This document shows, piece after piece, positions 33,163-44,342 of a stretch of 64,000 nt of DNA. A program made the position numbers and the translations under genes. Numbering within the stretch: position 1 is the stretch's first letter; every line of letters starts with the position of its first letter. Below the pieces are notes generated by a model. That model did no database searches. It was not told where the DNA came from and saw nothing but the letters and a program-made list of their open reading frames with translations. This stretch comes from Coix lacryma-jobi var. lacryma-jobi (lineage: Eukaryota > Streptophyta > Magnoliopsida > Poales > Poaceae), in NCBI GenBank assembly GCA_009763385.1, contig CM019826.1:101172348-101236347 (forward strand). Reading direction: 5' to 3'.

Positions 33163-34057
33163 TGTGCGAACACAAGGTTGATATGTGCCCTTGTAGTTCC
33201 ACCCTGAGTGATGAGCGATTGGTCAATAGGCTCACCGGGAGGGGTGAGTGGCAACATGTGTCTCTTGGCTGTGTTGATGTGCAGGTTTGGAGCTCGGAGA
33301 CAGTGGTCGATGGTGAGGTGAAGGTCAAGTAGAGACGGGTCATGCTGATGGACCTGGAGTGGTGAAGGGGAGACGTGAGGCTTGGATCAACGGATCGGAG
33401 GGCCGGAGGATCAGCTGTGGTAGCTGGCACTTGGCTTCGACAAGCAAGAGCACATGGGGATGTGCGATGGCATCGGCCCAGTCGGGAGGAAGACGATTGC
33501 ATTGTGGCACTTGGCGGGAGGTCAGACACGGGCTTGCGTGCGGCGCAAGTGCCGTCGGCCAAGTCAAGAAAGAAGGCGAAGGCGTTGTGCCCGACATGGA
33601 GGCTGGACATGCATCGACGTCGGTGTCGGTGGTCGGGGTGTGAGAACCACACTCCGTCTACGGCGCGGGTTCGGTAGTTGAGCCTCAAAAAGCTACCCTC
33701 GATGGTTTCCGAGTTTGGGCCTCAAAACTCGGGGTGGACGGTTTGTCAGGTTTGGGCCTCAAAACCTGGGTGGCGGGTTTCTGAGTTTGGGCCACAAAAC
33801 TCAGCAAGGACGGTTTGCCGGTTAGGGCCTCAAAACCGGTCGGAGGTTCCTATGCGGAACAGTCGACGCGTGGCAGCACCGACAGGCTTGCGTTGCGGCG
33901 AAGCTATCGATGAGGAGGGCACGACGATCAATGGGACGACACATGGCGACATCTTGGAGCTTGCATCGAGGCGAAGGGAAGGTTGGCAGGTGTTCGCACT
34001 TCTTAGCGTCACACTAATGCTAGGCTGTAACCACTAGCGGCAACACATAGAAGTGGT
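33163..34057 (+). mobile_element. Copia U3 fragment (LTR B family)
   Basis: Matches the U3 end of LTR B (5500-6137) in reverse, sharing gtgaaggtcaagtagagac, gtgaggcttgga and gatcagctgtggt, then the GGCC-core array. R/U5 is absent; it stops where the C' LTR begins. The GC-rich open frames on both strands here are not supported as genes. Confidence 0.72.
33690..33845. repeat. U3 array, copia fragment
   Basis: Four to five units of the form gagtttgggcctcaaaactc, ggtttgggcctcaaaacc, gagtttgggccacaaaactc, ggttagggcctcaaaacc: the same units as at 5525-5765, read in reverse. The gg...cc and gag...ctc types alternate as in LTR B. Confidence 0.78.
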
Positions 34058-35570
34058 TGGTTGGTATATATGAGCACACAGAAAAAGATCCACAAGTGCA
34101 CGGATACCGTTGTAGCTTTCACCCAGAGGTTTTAATATCGTATCTATAGGGAAACGTGTGAGATCAACTATGTTCTAACTTAACCAGAAGATAAATGAAT
34201 GGTAGCAGAAACTAAAGTAGAAACAAGATAAAGTAAAAACAAGAGTAAAGCGTATGGGAAATTGCAATCTAGTATAAGGTCGATAGCAGGAGTATAAAGA
34301 GGATAACTTGGGATTCGTCTAGTTCTAATCTAGGCAAGAGACTATGTTTTATACGATTCAACTGGGGACATTACGATAGAAGGGCTGCATCCATAGTACA
34401 TCCTCAACTAGGTAACTATGGTCCTGCTCGTCCTATAAACGGGGAGGTGGACTACAAAGGATTCAACATGTCTATAAGAGTCACACCCGTGAGCTACCAC
34501 CTAAATAAGCCCGATCTATAAGATACATCTACGAGTAACTCGAGCCTAAGCACCACGCTTACACTATGAATTATATCCTAACCTAATGCATTAGATTAAA
34601 ATACTCAAAAGAGACTCATGACCAGAAGAATAATATAAACAAGAAACTTACATGAATCAGAAGTTGACACCCAAAGCATCTCAGGAGCAAGCTCGAACGG
34701 AGCTTGATCCCGCCGAAGTACAACCGGAGGAAGAGGCATCGACAGGCCGGCATCTCCTCCAAACTCCTCCCTCGCTCTCCATCTCTCTACTATCTAGAAG
34801 ACTAGATCTAAACTAATTCTAGAGAGAGGTTTTCCATTCGAGGGACTCCTCTCATCTAGAAACCCAAGCTATTGCTCTTGGCGACGACTATGATGAAGAT
34901 AGATGATGGATGCTCTAGGGAGGGGGGGTCTGGGGCTCCTTATATAGCATGGTGGGATGAACCGCAGCCTCGGATCAAACCAACCTTAAACAAGGGTTGA
35001 GATGTGTCGAGGAGGTCGATTAGGGCGAGATGGTTTCTGGCCCAGGCCGGCCGGCCCCACCTATCAGCCACTTCGCCCCTACTTCGACGTGTTGTCTTCT
35101 GGAACCTCCCTTGTTGCTCTAACGTGACTTTCCATCTGTTTGCGCGATTCATCGTGTTGGAGTAGGACTCTACCTCTTTCCATCTGCTGGAAAACTTCCT
35201 GGAAAACAATAATTCACCGAAGCTATTGGATCTGTCAGTTTAATCCCTGAATTATGTTGCTTGGTGATCACTCCAAGATGTTGTAGAAGCTTTCATGTCG
35301 TATCCAACAAGGACTCTCTCGTCGGGACTCTAGATGTAGCAAACCATATGTTTGTTTCGATCGTCTCGACAAGCTCTTCGCAATGGTGTGCTCTGTTTCA
35401 TCACTTGACATACTTTTATATGGTAAAATATTGATAACCCTGCAAAACAAGTGAGAACAACACAACTCGTGGAACTTGTTAGAATCAAACCCAACAACTA
35501 TGCTGTATGTTTCATTTAATATTATTCTATGCATTAGTTGATGGTATAATATTGAGTGTAAGGACCGTCA
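34058..35570 (-). repeat. 3' LTR of C', about 1513 bp
   Basis: Left edge set by similarity to C LTR; start TGGTTGG is imperfect (C has TGTTGGG). Diverged from C LTR much more than the two C LTRs from each other. Its central half is not alignable by eye. Confidence 0.7.
34940..34948 (-). promoter_or_regulatory. TATA box in C' LTR
   Basis: Minus-strand GCTATATAA, followed by ggagcccc. Confidence 0.65.
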
Positions 35571-35588
35571 ACAAGTTCTCCCAAGCTT
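35571..35588 (-). promoter_or_regulatory. Polypurine tract of C'
   Basis: Minus-strand AAGCTTGGGAGAACTTGT, one base from the C tract. Confidence 0.75.
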
Positions 35589-37074
35589 ACCCTTTGCTAG
35601 TCCCTGAGCAAAGCCAAACTTAACAATGGATCAGGAGTTGCTACAATATTTTCACTTCTAACAAGTACTCATGCATTCAAACAAAAGTTCTCATTCGGAT
35701 TAGAAAAAGATATCATATTATTTATCATGGGTCTTAGTACTTTACATTGGATCTTGAGTAATTGCTTTAAAGATAGAATGATCAAATCAAGCACTATGTC
35801 TCTGGTTGTTTCACTTCACCATTATCCTGGAGTTTTTATGAATTTTCAAAAAGCGTAAAGATGTTAATTTAAACAATGGATCCAAAGAGAAAGTCAGCCA
35901 CACCATTGAATCGAGAAGTGCATGTGAATGGAAGATGGAGTTGGATGCTCTTTTGAATATATCACTCTCTTCTGTTTATCAGAGACATATGACTATCAGG
36001 TTAATTCTACTGTAGGGCAGATGCCTATTTTTTATTTCGAGGTTCCGGACACTTGTCCCTTTTTAATTCCTCGGGATCTATCTTTTTTTGAGGTTTCAGA
36101 CACTTGTCCCTTTTTATTTCCTCGGATATATATGTATATTTTTTTTCTCTTTTTTAATAGCCACATGTTTCCAACAAATTTTTGAGAGGATAGCAACAGA
36201 TCATTGTGAGCATTTATGCGAAAGATGAATGAAATGTGTAAGTGATCTCAATTCAATGATTGAATGTATTTATTAATCATATTTAATATTGAGAAATCTC
36301 CAGGACTCTAGTGTTGTTTATAACAAGATAATAGTAGCTCATATCATCACATATCGTTTTCGTCAATTACCTAGACCTTAGATCAACCATTTTCTACCCA
36401 TGCATTTAATTTTATTTTAAAGCATCATTATTAATTAGGAGAACTCATGTTTGAAGGCTAGGTACTGGAAAGAAATTACGATAGAGCAACTATTCATCAT
36501 TTCCATTTTAAGATATTAGACAGAGATTGCTTCTTTTATCAACTTTTTAAAATAAACTAGACACACTATTTTATTTGTTTAATCTAACATATTTTAATAT
36601 AATATAAAAACTAATAATAATAATAATAAAGACATATCTGAACCGTGATGATAACGGGGTGCATCTCCCCTAAGCCGGTTTTTTAATAGTGTTGAGCCTT
36701 CATGTGCCCATATTTTTTTTGTTTTTTTTAATTAATGGTGAGCCTTCATGTGCCCATATTTTTTTATTTTGAATTTATAGAATGAAAAACTTAAGAGGAT
36801 AAAGATACATACCTGGATACATGGAGGTGCTTTCCCCCAAGCCTTAGTTGTCTAGAATTTTAGTAAGATCTCCTTCTCAATATTTTTGTATTTTAATATT
36901 TTTATGACGCAAGAAAATGCAACAGAATGCATGTTTGCATATTTATTTTTATTATTATTTTTTATGCCACCACGATGAACATTCTTGTGGGTTTTTACAC
37001 ACCAGAGAATTATTCACATGGGGCTTTATGATGCAGTAAAATATTTTTATTTTGTTTTCTAATTAAAATATTTT
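35589..37074 (-). other. 3' UTR of C'
   Basis: AT-rich, no gene. Homologous to 7649-8800. An internal duplication of 'gagccttcatgtgcccatattttttt' occurs at 36692 and 36741. A polypurine-like motif, minus-strand cttgggggaaagcacc, lies near 36830-36845. Confidence 0.65.
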
Positions 37075-37505
37075 TGACGGACCAGAATGCTAGAGATATC
37101 ATCTGAAGATGACTACTCGGGCCAAGTACTGGGAGAAGTCAAGAGAGATCCAAAGACATGGTATGAAGTATACCTGGATTAGGACTCTCATTGTAACTTA
37201 GTCGAACTACTAAAGGAAGTCTTGTAATTAGAATAGGACTCCTCTGTTGTAACCGACTAGGACTCGGTATGCGCCGTGCTCTACGAGACTATATAAGGAG
37301 GAGGCGCATACCCCTACTATTGAATCTCAAATCATAACACAAGGCACAGACCGCCACTGGACATAAGGTATTACACTATTTAGCGGCCTGAACGAGTATA
37401 AATCGTTGTCCCTTTGTTCTCACCGAGTTCTACGAACGCCGATCCCCACCGAACAAATCATCTCGAGAAACCCCGTGACGAGTTGCCAGTTATTAAACAC
37501 CAACA
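37075..37505 (+). repeat. 5' LTR of F, 431 bp
   Basis: Starts TGACGGACCAG, ends AACACCAACA. Matches the LTR of G (62579-63009), reverse complement, over its full length at the same 431 bases. TATA box at 37289-37298. Confidence 0.85.
37289..37298 (+). promoter_or_regulatory. TATA box in F LTR
   Basis: CTATATAAGG, conserved as ttatataag on the minus strand of the G LTR. Confidence 0.75.
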
Positions 37506-37507
37506 AC

Positions 37508-37525
37508 TGGTGCGCTAGGTAGGGG
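37508..37525 (+). promoter_or_regulatory. Primer-binding site of F
   Basis: TGGTGCGCTAGGTAGGGG two bases after the LTR. The tRNA it pairs with was not identified. Confidence 0.7.
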
Positions 37526-37569
37526 CTCTCAGCGATTCCACGATCAAGAGCTCGACGAACCACTTCAAC

Positions 37570-39018
37570 ATGTTCTCGGCGAGATCAATTTTCGTTTTTG
37601 GCTCATGGACTTGCATCGCAGACGATCAAGGAAATCTACATCGACACCTTCAACCTGAATCAGATGCACAAGCCATGCCAAAGATAGGCGATCTCAGCCA
37701 AGCACTGAAAAAATCTATCACTAGAAAATCCGCAAGGATCTACAGATCGGGTTGAAGCCACCGACTCCTACTCAGGCACGAACTCTCAGTCCGAAAAAGA
37801 CTCGGATTCTAAGCACCGTATTCCTTTCGGACTACGGAACACAACAAAGACCTTCCAAGAGTTAATCGGATCAAACATCAAAAAGCTTCAGCAAATCCCG
37901 CTTATAGGAGCCCAGCAGGGACTCATGTTTAGCTCAACCGAAGAAGGCAACATCGTCCATTGGACAATACAACCAGCCCCGGCTAGGTTGGTTGGCACGA
38001 TCGACAAGCAGCTTCCATATCAGTATGGATATCAACTCCCTTTCGAAAAGGAAAACACTTCAATAGAGCTAATCTCTAGCGCCTCTACTCTGGAATCAGT
38101 CACACTAGGATCAACAAATCAAGGTTTCACTCACAAAGTCTTCATGGCAGGACAACAGACATGACTACGACCTCTGACTCCTCCAGACGTCTTCCGCGAC
38201 GATGAAACCTTGAGCATGATCTCCGATGACGACCCAGAAGGACCCGGAGAATCCGAAACCTTGAAAGCAGAGAGGATAAGGAGAAACCAAGCCAAAGACA
38301 CACGTCGAAGGCGGGCAACTCATTGCAAAGAAGCAATAGAACGATACCAAGCACGACTCAAAGAATATAATAGTCGTAGACGCTTAGCAGAAGAAGCCGA
38401 GCAGCAAGCCCACAATCATCGTTACCAAGACATACAGTCTCAGTATGATCACAACATGCGATGGGCTGACTGTTCGCGCAACCTCGAACCTGATTTCATG
38501 AGGGTCGCTGGGCATAAAGTCTACCAAACCCCTTATCAGAACATACTGGCCTTAGCCACGGAGATTGGAGCGAAAGATAACCGCACCCCAGATGAAGAGC
38601 ATCAGTTAGTCATGCTCCAGTCTACCGCACTATAGCTCAAAGGAAGAAACCTTGAATCTTTAGCTGACGCCCAAGACTCATCCCATTTAAGTCAGAGACA
38701 GCCCACTCACGAATGACTCGGTCGGGTCCCAGCCAAGAGTCATCTAGGAAACCGAGTCCCTGACCAAGCGGAGGGAGGAGCCGAATCATTATATTGAGGA
38801 GTCGACAATTTGGGCTCCGACGCAGTTGACCGCTTTCCCTGTTTTCCTCAAAGACTTCGAGCAGTTCCGTTCCCTCGCAAATTCAAACCCAAGAACTACT
38901 CCAAGTACGACGGGAAAACAAAACAAAAAAAGTGGCTCAGACTATACACGCAGGCAGTCGAGCTGGTAGGAGGAAGCAACGATGTCAAAGCCTTATTTCT
39001 ACCAATGGCTCTAGTGAC
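37570..39018 (+). pseudogene. gag: F gag, N-terminal part
   Basis: Frames 37570-37755, 38210-38635 and 38810-39018 hold the upstream, hypervariable part of a Tat-type gag: a charged helical segment (IRRNQAKDTRRRRATHCKEAIERYQARLK...) and then the start of the gag fold (PFPRKFKPKNYSKYDGKTKQKKWLRLYTQAVELVGGSNDVKALFLPMAL). Frames are broken by stops between these pieces. E1 interrupts it at 39018, within MALV, and the same frame goes on at 59160. Confidence 0.75.
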
Positions 39019-40930
39019 TGTTGATGGTCCTTAAACACCTAATTTACCATCAACATTTTACCCTAAAATTTACCAAAAAGGCATGAAATGTAGTCAAATA
39101 GGTTTCAAACTAACCAAATTTCACATGTCCATAGATTTTGATTTGAATGCAGGATTTCAACCAAATTTGGATATTTGAACCACCAAAGGTCAAGCCCACT
39201 CAGCAGGGCCCAATTGGGCCTCAGGGGGGTGGTGCCCGCCACCCCTAGGTGGCGCCCGCCACAAGGAGAGGCCCAAACCTCCCCCCTGCCACGTCACTGA
39301 TCCGTGTGACCACCCCAGGGTCAAATCTTGGCCCTTGGTCACTAGGTCAGTGGCATCGGAGGGCTCAGGAGGGGAGTGGTGTGGATCATGACCGAATGAC
39401 GGTTATCTGGACATGCAACCGACTTAACCACCGCCTTGGAGGAGTCCCTGGAGGCCGTAGGATCAATGACGGTGCATCCAACGGCCAGGGGGGTGGCGGC
39501 CGCCACCTAGGGCTGGCACCCGCCACTAGGGTTTGCCCTAGGTCGGTTGGCTGTCCCCTATAAGTACCCCCCTCACTCCACAAGGCTACAAATACCCCCC
39601 TGGAGGCATAACTTCAATACACACAAGCAGAAGCAAGAAGGCAAGAAGCAAGCAAGCAAAGAAAGCAAGTGAGAGATAGGTTAGAAGCTCAGAGAGCTTA
39701 GGCATGTAGGTTAGCTAGTAGTGAGTGCATAGATCTAGTGCCCTCGCTGCAGCGCGGCTCTTAGTTTAGCACAGCTCAGCCCTGACCAGTGGTATAGTAG
39801 CGTAGAGCTTGCTAGGAGAGAAGCGGGTGCGAGTGACTGGCATCGGAGGTCGGTTGATTTCCCGACGTCTTTGGTCTGGTTTGCTCTCTTGAATCTCAGG
39901 TACACTTATCATTATTCCAATATTACTTGAGTATTACTTTCAGTATTACTTTCAGTATTACTTTATCAAGTGCCTTGAGTGTGACCTAGTTATCCTACAG
40001 TTCAATTCACTTAGCCATAGTAGTTAATCTCTAGTGTGCTTAGTGTTTGATCTTTGCCAATAGGTTGCTTAGTTAGTTTAGTGTTTATCTTATTAAGTCA
40101 AGTATTTGCTCTGACGTCCGCAAGGGTGTCTCTATTCAAAGCTAGGGTAGAGATAGTTAGAATATAATTAAGCGTGGTGCTTAGTTATAGACTTACCTTC
40201 AGATACGGCTGGACCCCCGGATAGCTGTGGTAGCAAGCAGGTGGTGACAGCCCTGTGCGCCTTGAATTCCACCACGTAGTTGGCCCAGTTTAACAGTAAG
40301 GCTCGTTGTTCTAGCGTTCAACCTAAATCAATGGTAAAGGCTAGTACACCTCGGTACTTGATAAGATAGGAATAAAACTTTACTTAACTTGGTTGCTTTA
40401 TTGACATTTGCCTATCTTGCTTCGTAGTTATCTTGCTTTGTAGCTATCTTTCTTCGTAGTTATCTAGGAGTAGTTATTAGCTAATTAGTTAGTTATCATT
40501 AGTAATCCTATTCCCCTTATCTATCTATCCATCCACCTTACCTTACCATCCATTTCATCCTTACCTATCAACCCATATATTCTTTCTAGCCTTTCATCTC
40601 CTTTCATCTCCTCTCTCATTTTCCCTTTTCTTATTCTTCGACTCTCATCCCCTCCTTGACTCGACTCATACACCACCCTAGCCTTCCTTTGGGATCAAAT
40701 AAATCGACACCTGGTACTCCTAGGGAAGTGCTACTACGATAGTTCTGTGCGCTTGCGGAATCTCCTCCTGGTAGATTGCGAACTCTCTAGCTAGCTCCTA
40801 CTAGTGTCGGGATTGACAACCCCATTTGACATTAGTAGATAGCTGCTTTAGCTTCACTCCTTTAGGTATAGTGACTAGACTTGCTACAAGCATTTCTGGC
40901 GCCGTTGCCAGGGGTAGATTCCATAGTCTA
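39019..40930 (+). repeat. 5' LTR of E1, first part (1912 bp)
   Basis: Begins TGTTGATGGTCC. Contains a TATA box (39559), a purine-rich aagcaagc run (39625-39670), three tandem cagtattacttt units (39925-39965), units like atcttgcttcgtagtt (40405-40470), and a pyrimidine-rich stretch (40500-40690). Its last part includes a PBS-like copy at 40897-40914. The LTR is interrupted at 40930 and ends at 53396. Confidence 0.9.
39559..39566 (+). promoter_or_regulatory. TATA box in E1 5' LTR
   Basis: TATAAGTA preceded by tcccc, the same as 57688-57695 in the 3' LTR. Confidence 0.65.
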
Positions 40931-41584
40931 TGTTGGGAGCACGCTTGCCCCACCTCGGCACTCGTGCAGGGGAGTGGCAAAGGTGACCAAGTGTCGGGTG
41001 CAATAGCGAAGGCCAAGGAAACGAAGGCAAAGTCGCTTGTGGCTCAGTTCCCCAAAAGGATCATGGTCGTTTCACTGTTCACCCCCCCGGTATTTATAGG
41101 GGATACCAAGGAGTGTCGATCAAATTACAGTAGGGTACAAAAAAGATTCCTCTGTGTTACTCATACAGAAGGGCAAACTCGTACAAACACAGCCGGAGCC
41201 GAAACCCTAGCCTACCTTCCACGCGCCCGCCGCCGCTCGGTTCATGCTCACTCTGATGGAAAGACGAGGGCCGACCTTCGTCTTGCGGAGGTATCCGTCC
41301 ATTCGCAGAGTTTGAGGTCCTTCGCCACCAGTTGGGTCTGGGCCTCTTGGCGAAGGTACGCGGGATGCGCGAGGGTCACTCGCAGCGCTCTTCACGCCCC
41401 TTTCCTGCAAAAAGGTACTTGAACACCTCCGAAGGTTGGGTCAACATTCAGAGGTTTGATTGGCGATCCGAGAGACAACAGGATGAAACAGGGGGGGTAG
41501 GCGGCGAAGGTGCGCGGGACGCGCGAGGGCCGCTTTGTTTAGCCAGCCTGCGTGGTGCCTCTGCCGAGGGTCCTCTCCCCAACA
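40931..41584 (-). repeat. 3' LTR of E2, 654 bp
   Basis: TGTTGGGAGC to CTCCCCAACA. Paired with 52639-53291 (653 bp); around nine differences in the first 190 bases. Confidence 0.92.
41091..41100 (-). promoter_or_regulatory. TATA box in E2 3' LTR
   Basis: Minus-strand CCTATAAATA, conserved in the other LTR at 52798-52807. Confidence 0.7.
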
Positions 41585-41597
41585 GTAGCCCCTCGTT
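41585..41597 (-). promoter_or_regulatory. Polypurine tract of E2
   Basis: Minus-strand AACGAGGGGCTAC next to the 3' LTR. Short, but in the right place. Confidence 0.65.
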
Positions 41598-41802
41598 GCC
41601 TTGGATCTAAAGAACAGAATTTAGGCCCAGGCAGCGCCTTTCGATGGGAAATGCAAAGAGACCCTCGGCAGCGACGCCCCTGGCTGCTTTGGGCTGGGCC
41701 GTTGGACTGTTGTTTTGTACTGTTGAAGCCCGTTTCATTTTTTGCGCCGTGTTTCTCAGTTGTCATGCCGATTTCGTCGGGTGAAGGGACTCGTGTCCCG
41801 GC

Positions 41803-41812
41803 CTATAAATAG
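41803..41812 (+). promoter_or_regulatory. TATA box of the E2 antisense gene
   Basis: CTATAAATAG on the plus strand, inside the element but outside the LTR, facing the antisense gene. The first ATG after it is 41959, in good context (G at -3, G at +4), about 150 bases on. No ATG lies between, which supports both promoter and start. Confidence 0.7.
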
Positions 41813-41958
41813 AAAGGGTGGGTGAGGAGCTTGGATTGCGCCCTCCTCTGCTATAGCCATCCTGCTGTTGCGATTTGCTTGTAGCGAAGGTTTGTTTTAG
41901 CTTGCGTGCGAGGGTTGAGTCGGGCATTCATTGTTCGATAGTGTCAGGAGCTAAAGAG

Positions 41959-44342
41959 ATGGCCAGGTTGAAGCAGACTGCACGCGCTATTTCTCCCACT
42001 ATCGCGGATGAGGGGATTACCTTCGAGTTCGGTCTCAGCCGTGTTTGCGCCTCTGAGATTGCATCTTATGTCAGGTGGGGTTGGATCGAGGAAGGCAAGG
42101 CGAGGACCAGTGCTGGGGAGACAGTGCCGAGGCCGGACGCAGATGAGGTTGTTGTGTTCGAGGAGTTCTTTTCAGCTGGTCTTCACTTCCCTGCTGACTC
42201 CTTCGTGACTTCGGTTCTACGAAGGTTTAATCTGCGCTTCCACCAGCTTACCCCCTCTTGCTTCATGAAGATGTCAGTTTGTGTCTGGGCCTGCCGAACT
42301 CAGGGGATTGTCCCTCATGTCGAGGGGTTTGTTCGCACTCATCGCGTTCATATGCAACCTCGCAAGTTTACGGACGGTGAAGGCAAAGCCAGTCTTGGTC
42401 AGATCGCGGTGTACACTTTTTGTCATCGCGCCGGCGCGGAGCTGCCAGTGCAGGCGCAGAAGAACAAGTGGAGCAACGGGTGGCAGGAGTTTTGGTTTTA
42501 TTACAAGCTCAGTGATTGCGCCGAGCTTTGCGGTGAGCTTCCGTTGCTTGGGGATGTAAGCGCCGAAGCTAGGATGAGCGTCGAGGCTCACGCTGCTGTT
42601 GACTGCCTGAGAGTCGTTGCACGCTCTTTGTGTGCACGTGATTTAGTGGAGGAGTACTGCTGTGCCAAGGTTTGGCCTCTCGGCCAGAGGCAGGCATGGT
42701 TCAAGGTAGTGAGTGACCCCAAGTACGAAGGTAGGGGCTTGAAGAGGCCGAATCTGGATCTGGACAAGGTTTGGGAGAAAACTCTTAAGAAGTTTCCCTC
42801 GTGCGAAGATGGGGTCGAGGCCGTCTACAAGCAAGTTCAGCAATGAACGGAGGAGCTTGTTGGGAAACTGTCCACGCTAGAGGTTAAGGCGATCCATAGC
42901 TCGGTGGGTAGCGGAGGTCGGGTCAACAGACTGTTTGACACTCTTGGGATCCAGTATGCAGACTGGCCAGCTCCTTCGAGCGACGATGCACCGAAGAAGA
43001 GGAAGCGTAAAGCTTCGAAAGAGAGAGAGAGATCGTTTCTCGGCCGAAGAGAGGCCGTGGTCGAGGCCGTGGTGGTGCTGGAGGTCGAGTGAAGACACTT
43101 GCGACGAAGGTCGCAGTTGTTTCGGGTCCTGGTGGTACCTCTTCCCCCTCGGCCATTGTTACTTCCGGTCGAGGTGTCGGTAGGGTTGTAGGGCGGGTGC
43201 CCCGAGTTGGGGGGATCGGAGCTTTAATTCAGATCTCGGACGATGGGGGTGACTCTGATGACGATGAGGTGGAGGAGGAGAAAGAGGAAGAAAAAGAGGG
43301 GGGATCGGAAGAGGACACGTCTGTTGAAGAGAGTGTGACTTCAAGCAGCGAGGGTGGTTCTGATGAGGTTGTGAGCATTGAAGACGACCATGGGAAGAAG
43401 ATTGTCCCGTCCAGTGGTGGCGCTCCGGCTGACCGGAGCATTGACAATATAATTCGGGACTTGGAGCCGAGGAGTCCTCCGCGAGGGTCGATTCCCTCGT
43501 TTGCTGGATCGCATTTGTGGGTCAATGGTTTCGAATTTTCCGGCGAACTTGAATCTGAGCGAACCCCGGGGAAGAGACCGTATGGCGAGGCTAGCCGGTC
43601 GAGTCTTCCTGAGTTCGCTAAGAAGCTTGGTGTCTGCGATCCGGCGACTGAGTTATTCACAAGCCCGGACCTTCGGGATTGTCACCTGCAGTGTGGCCCG
43701 GAGGAAAGGCGTTTTTTAGGCCGTATCTTCGGCCGTATTTGTGTGCCGGAAGCGGAGGTTTGTCTTGCTGACCAACCTGTTGGGGATACGTTTGACGACG
43801 TGGAAGTCAAATTGGCGGAGTTGATGCTCCTGAATCACGCGGCCAGGCGTAAAGTTGGCTCTGATATGGAATTTATGAGTGGGCAAATCTCTAAGCTTGA
43901 GAGAGAGAATGCCAGGCTCAGCCGAAGCTTAGATAACAAGGAGATCGAATTGAAGAATGCTTCGGAGAGGGCCGTCAAGGCCCGAGAAGAGGCGGTGGGG
44001 CTAGCGAAGCGTAATGCGGATCTGATTGCGGCGGGCAAAGAGAGGGATAATGCTCTGGCGGCTGTCGAGGGTCGGGTTGACGATTTGAATAAATCATGGC
44101 GGATGAGTATGGAGAAGATTAAACATAAACTCGATTGCTGCTTGACCGAGGCTGGCGGTTCTGCTGGGGAGCCGCTGCCTGTTACTAATGCAAAGGCGTT
44201 CGAGGGTTGGCTTGCTAATGAGCTTGATGTCTTCAGCTCGCTAGTTGAGAACGCGGCCAATTTTGGCTGTTATGCCGGAGCCTTGGCCATGGCTGGCACC
44301 CTTCGACAGGCGGACTGTGAGCACCTTCGAAAGGTTAAGTAG
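41959..44342 (+). pseudogene. E2 antisense gene, first exon (gypsy-type putative transposase-like; Grande gene23-like)
   Basis: Starts MARLKQTARAIS; the first nine residues match the histone H3 tail MARTKQTAR at eight positions. Residues ~20-260 resemble the plant 'putative gypsy type transposon' family (Pfam Transposase_28), with FEEFFSAGLHFP, LRRFNLRFHQLTPSCF, WQEFWFYYKL. A TGA at 42844-42846 stops the frame; beyond it the same frame goes on to KKRKRKASK, a likely nuclear signal. Near 43030 a frameshift leads to an Arg/Gly-rich RGRGRGRGG segment and the 43089-44342 frame: a Ser/Asp/Glu-rich acidic stretch, then a coiled coil (LERENARLSRSLDNKEIELKN) and a Leu/Ala-rich end. The layout is that of a nuclear, chromatin-like protein; its role in the element's life is not known. 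Broken here by one stop and one frameshift. Confidence 0.8.

Larger units (their letters stand above)
34058..37074 (-). mobile_element. C' element, 3' LTR and 3' UTR
   Basis: A relative of C: its LTR (34058-35570) shares the opening (gcacacagaaaaa.atccacaagtgcacggatacc), the end (aaggaccgtca) and the PPT with C. The 3' UTR (35589-37074) follows C's UTR block by block but adds a D-like stretch at 36890-37074. The body is cut at 37075 by F, so no coding part remains. Confidence 0.75.

Noticed and set aside
33143..33688. GC-rich frames on both strands in the copia U3 fragment
   Set aside because: All strands are open because of composition; the homologous part of LTR B has different frames.
41959..42846. 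A host histone or transposase gene
   Set aside because: Only the first nine residues are H3-like; the rest matches the retroelement antisense family and lies inside an element with a perfect TSD.
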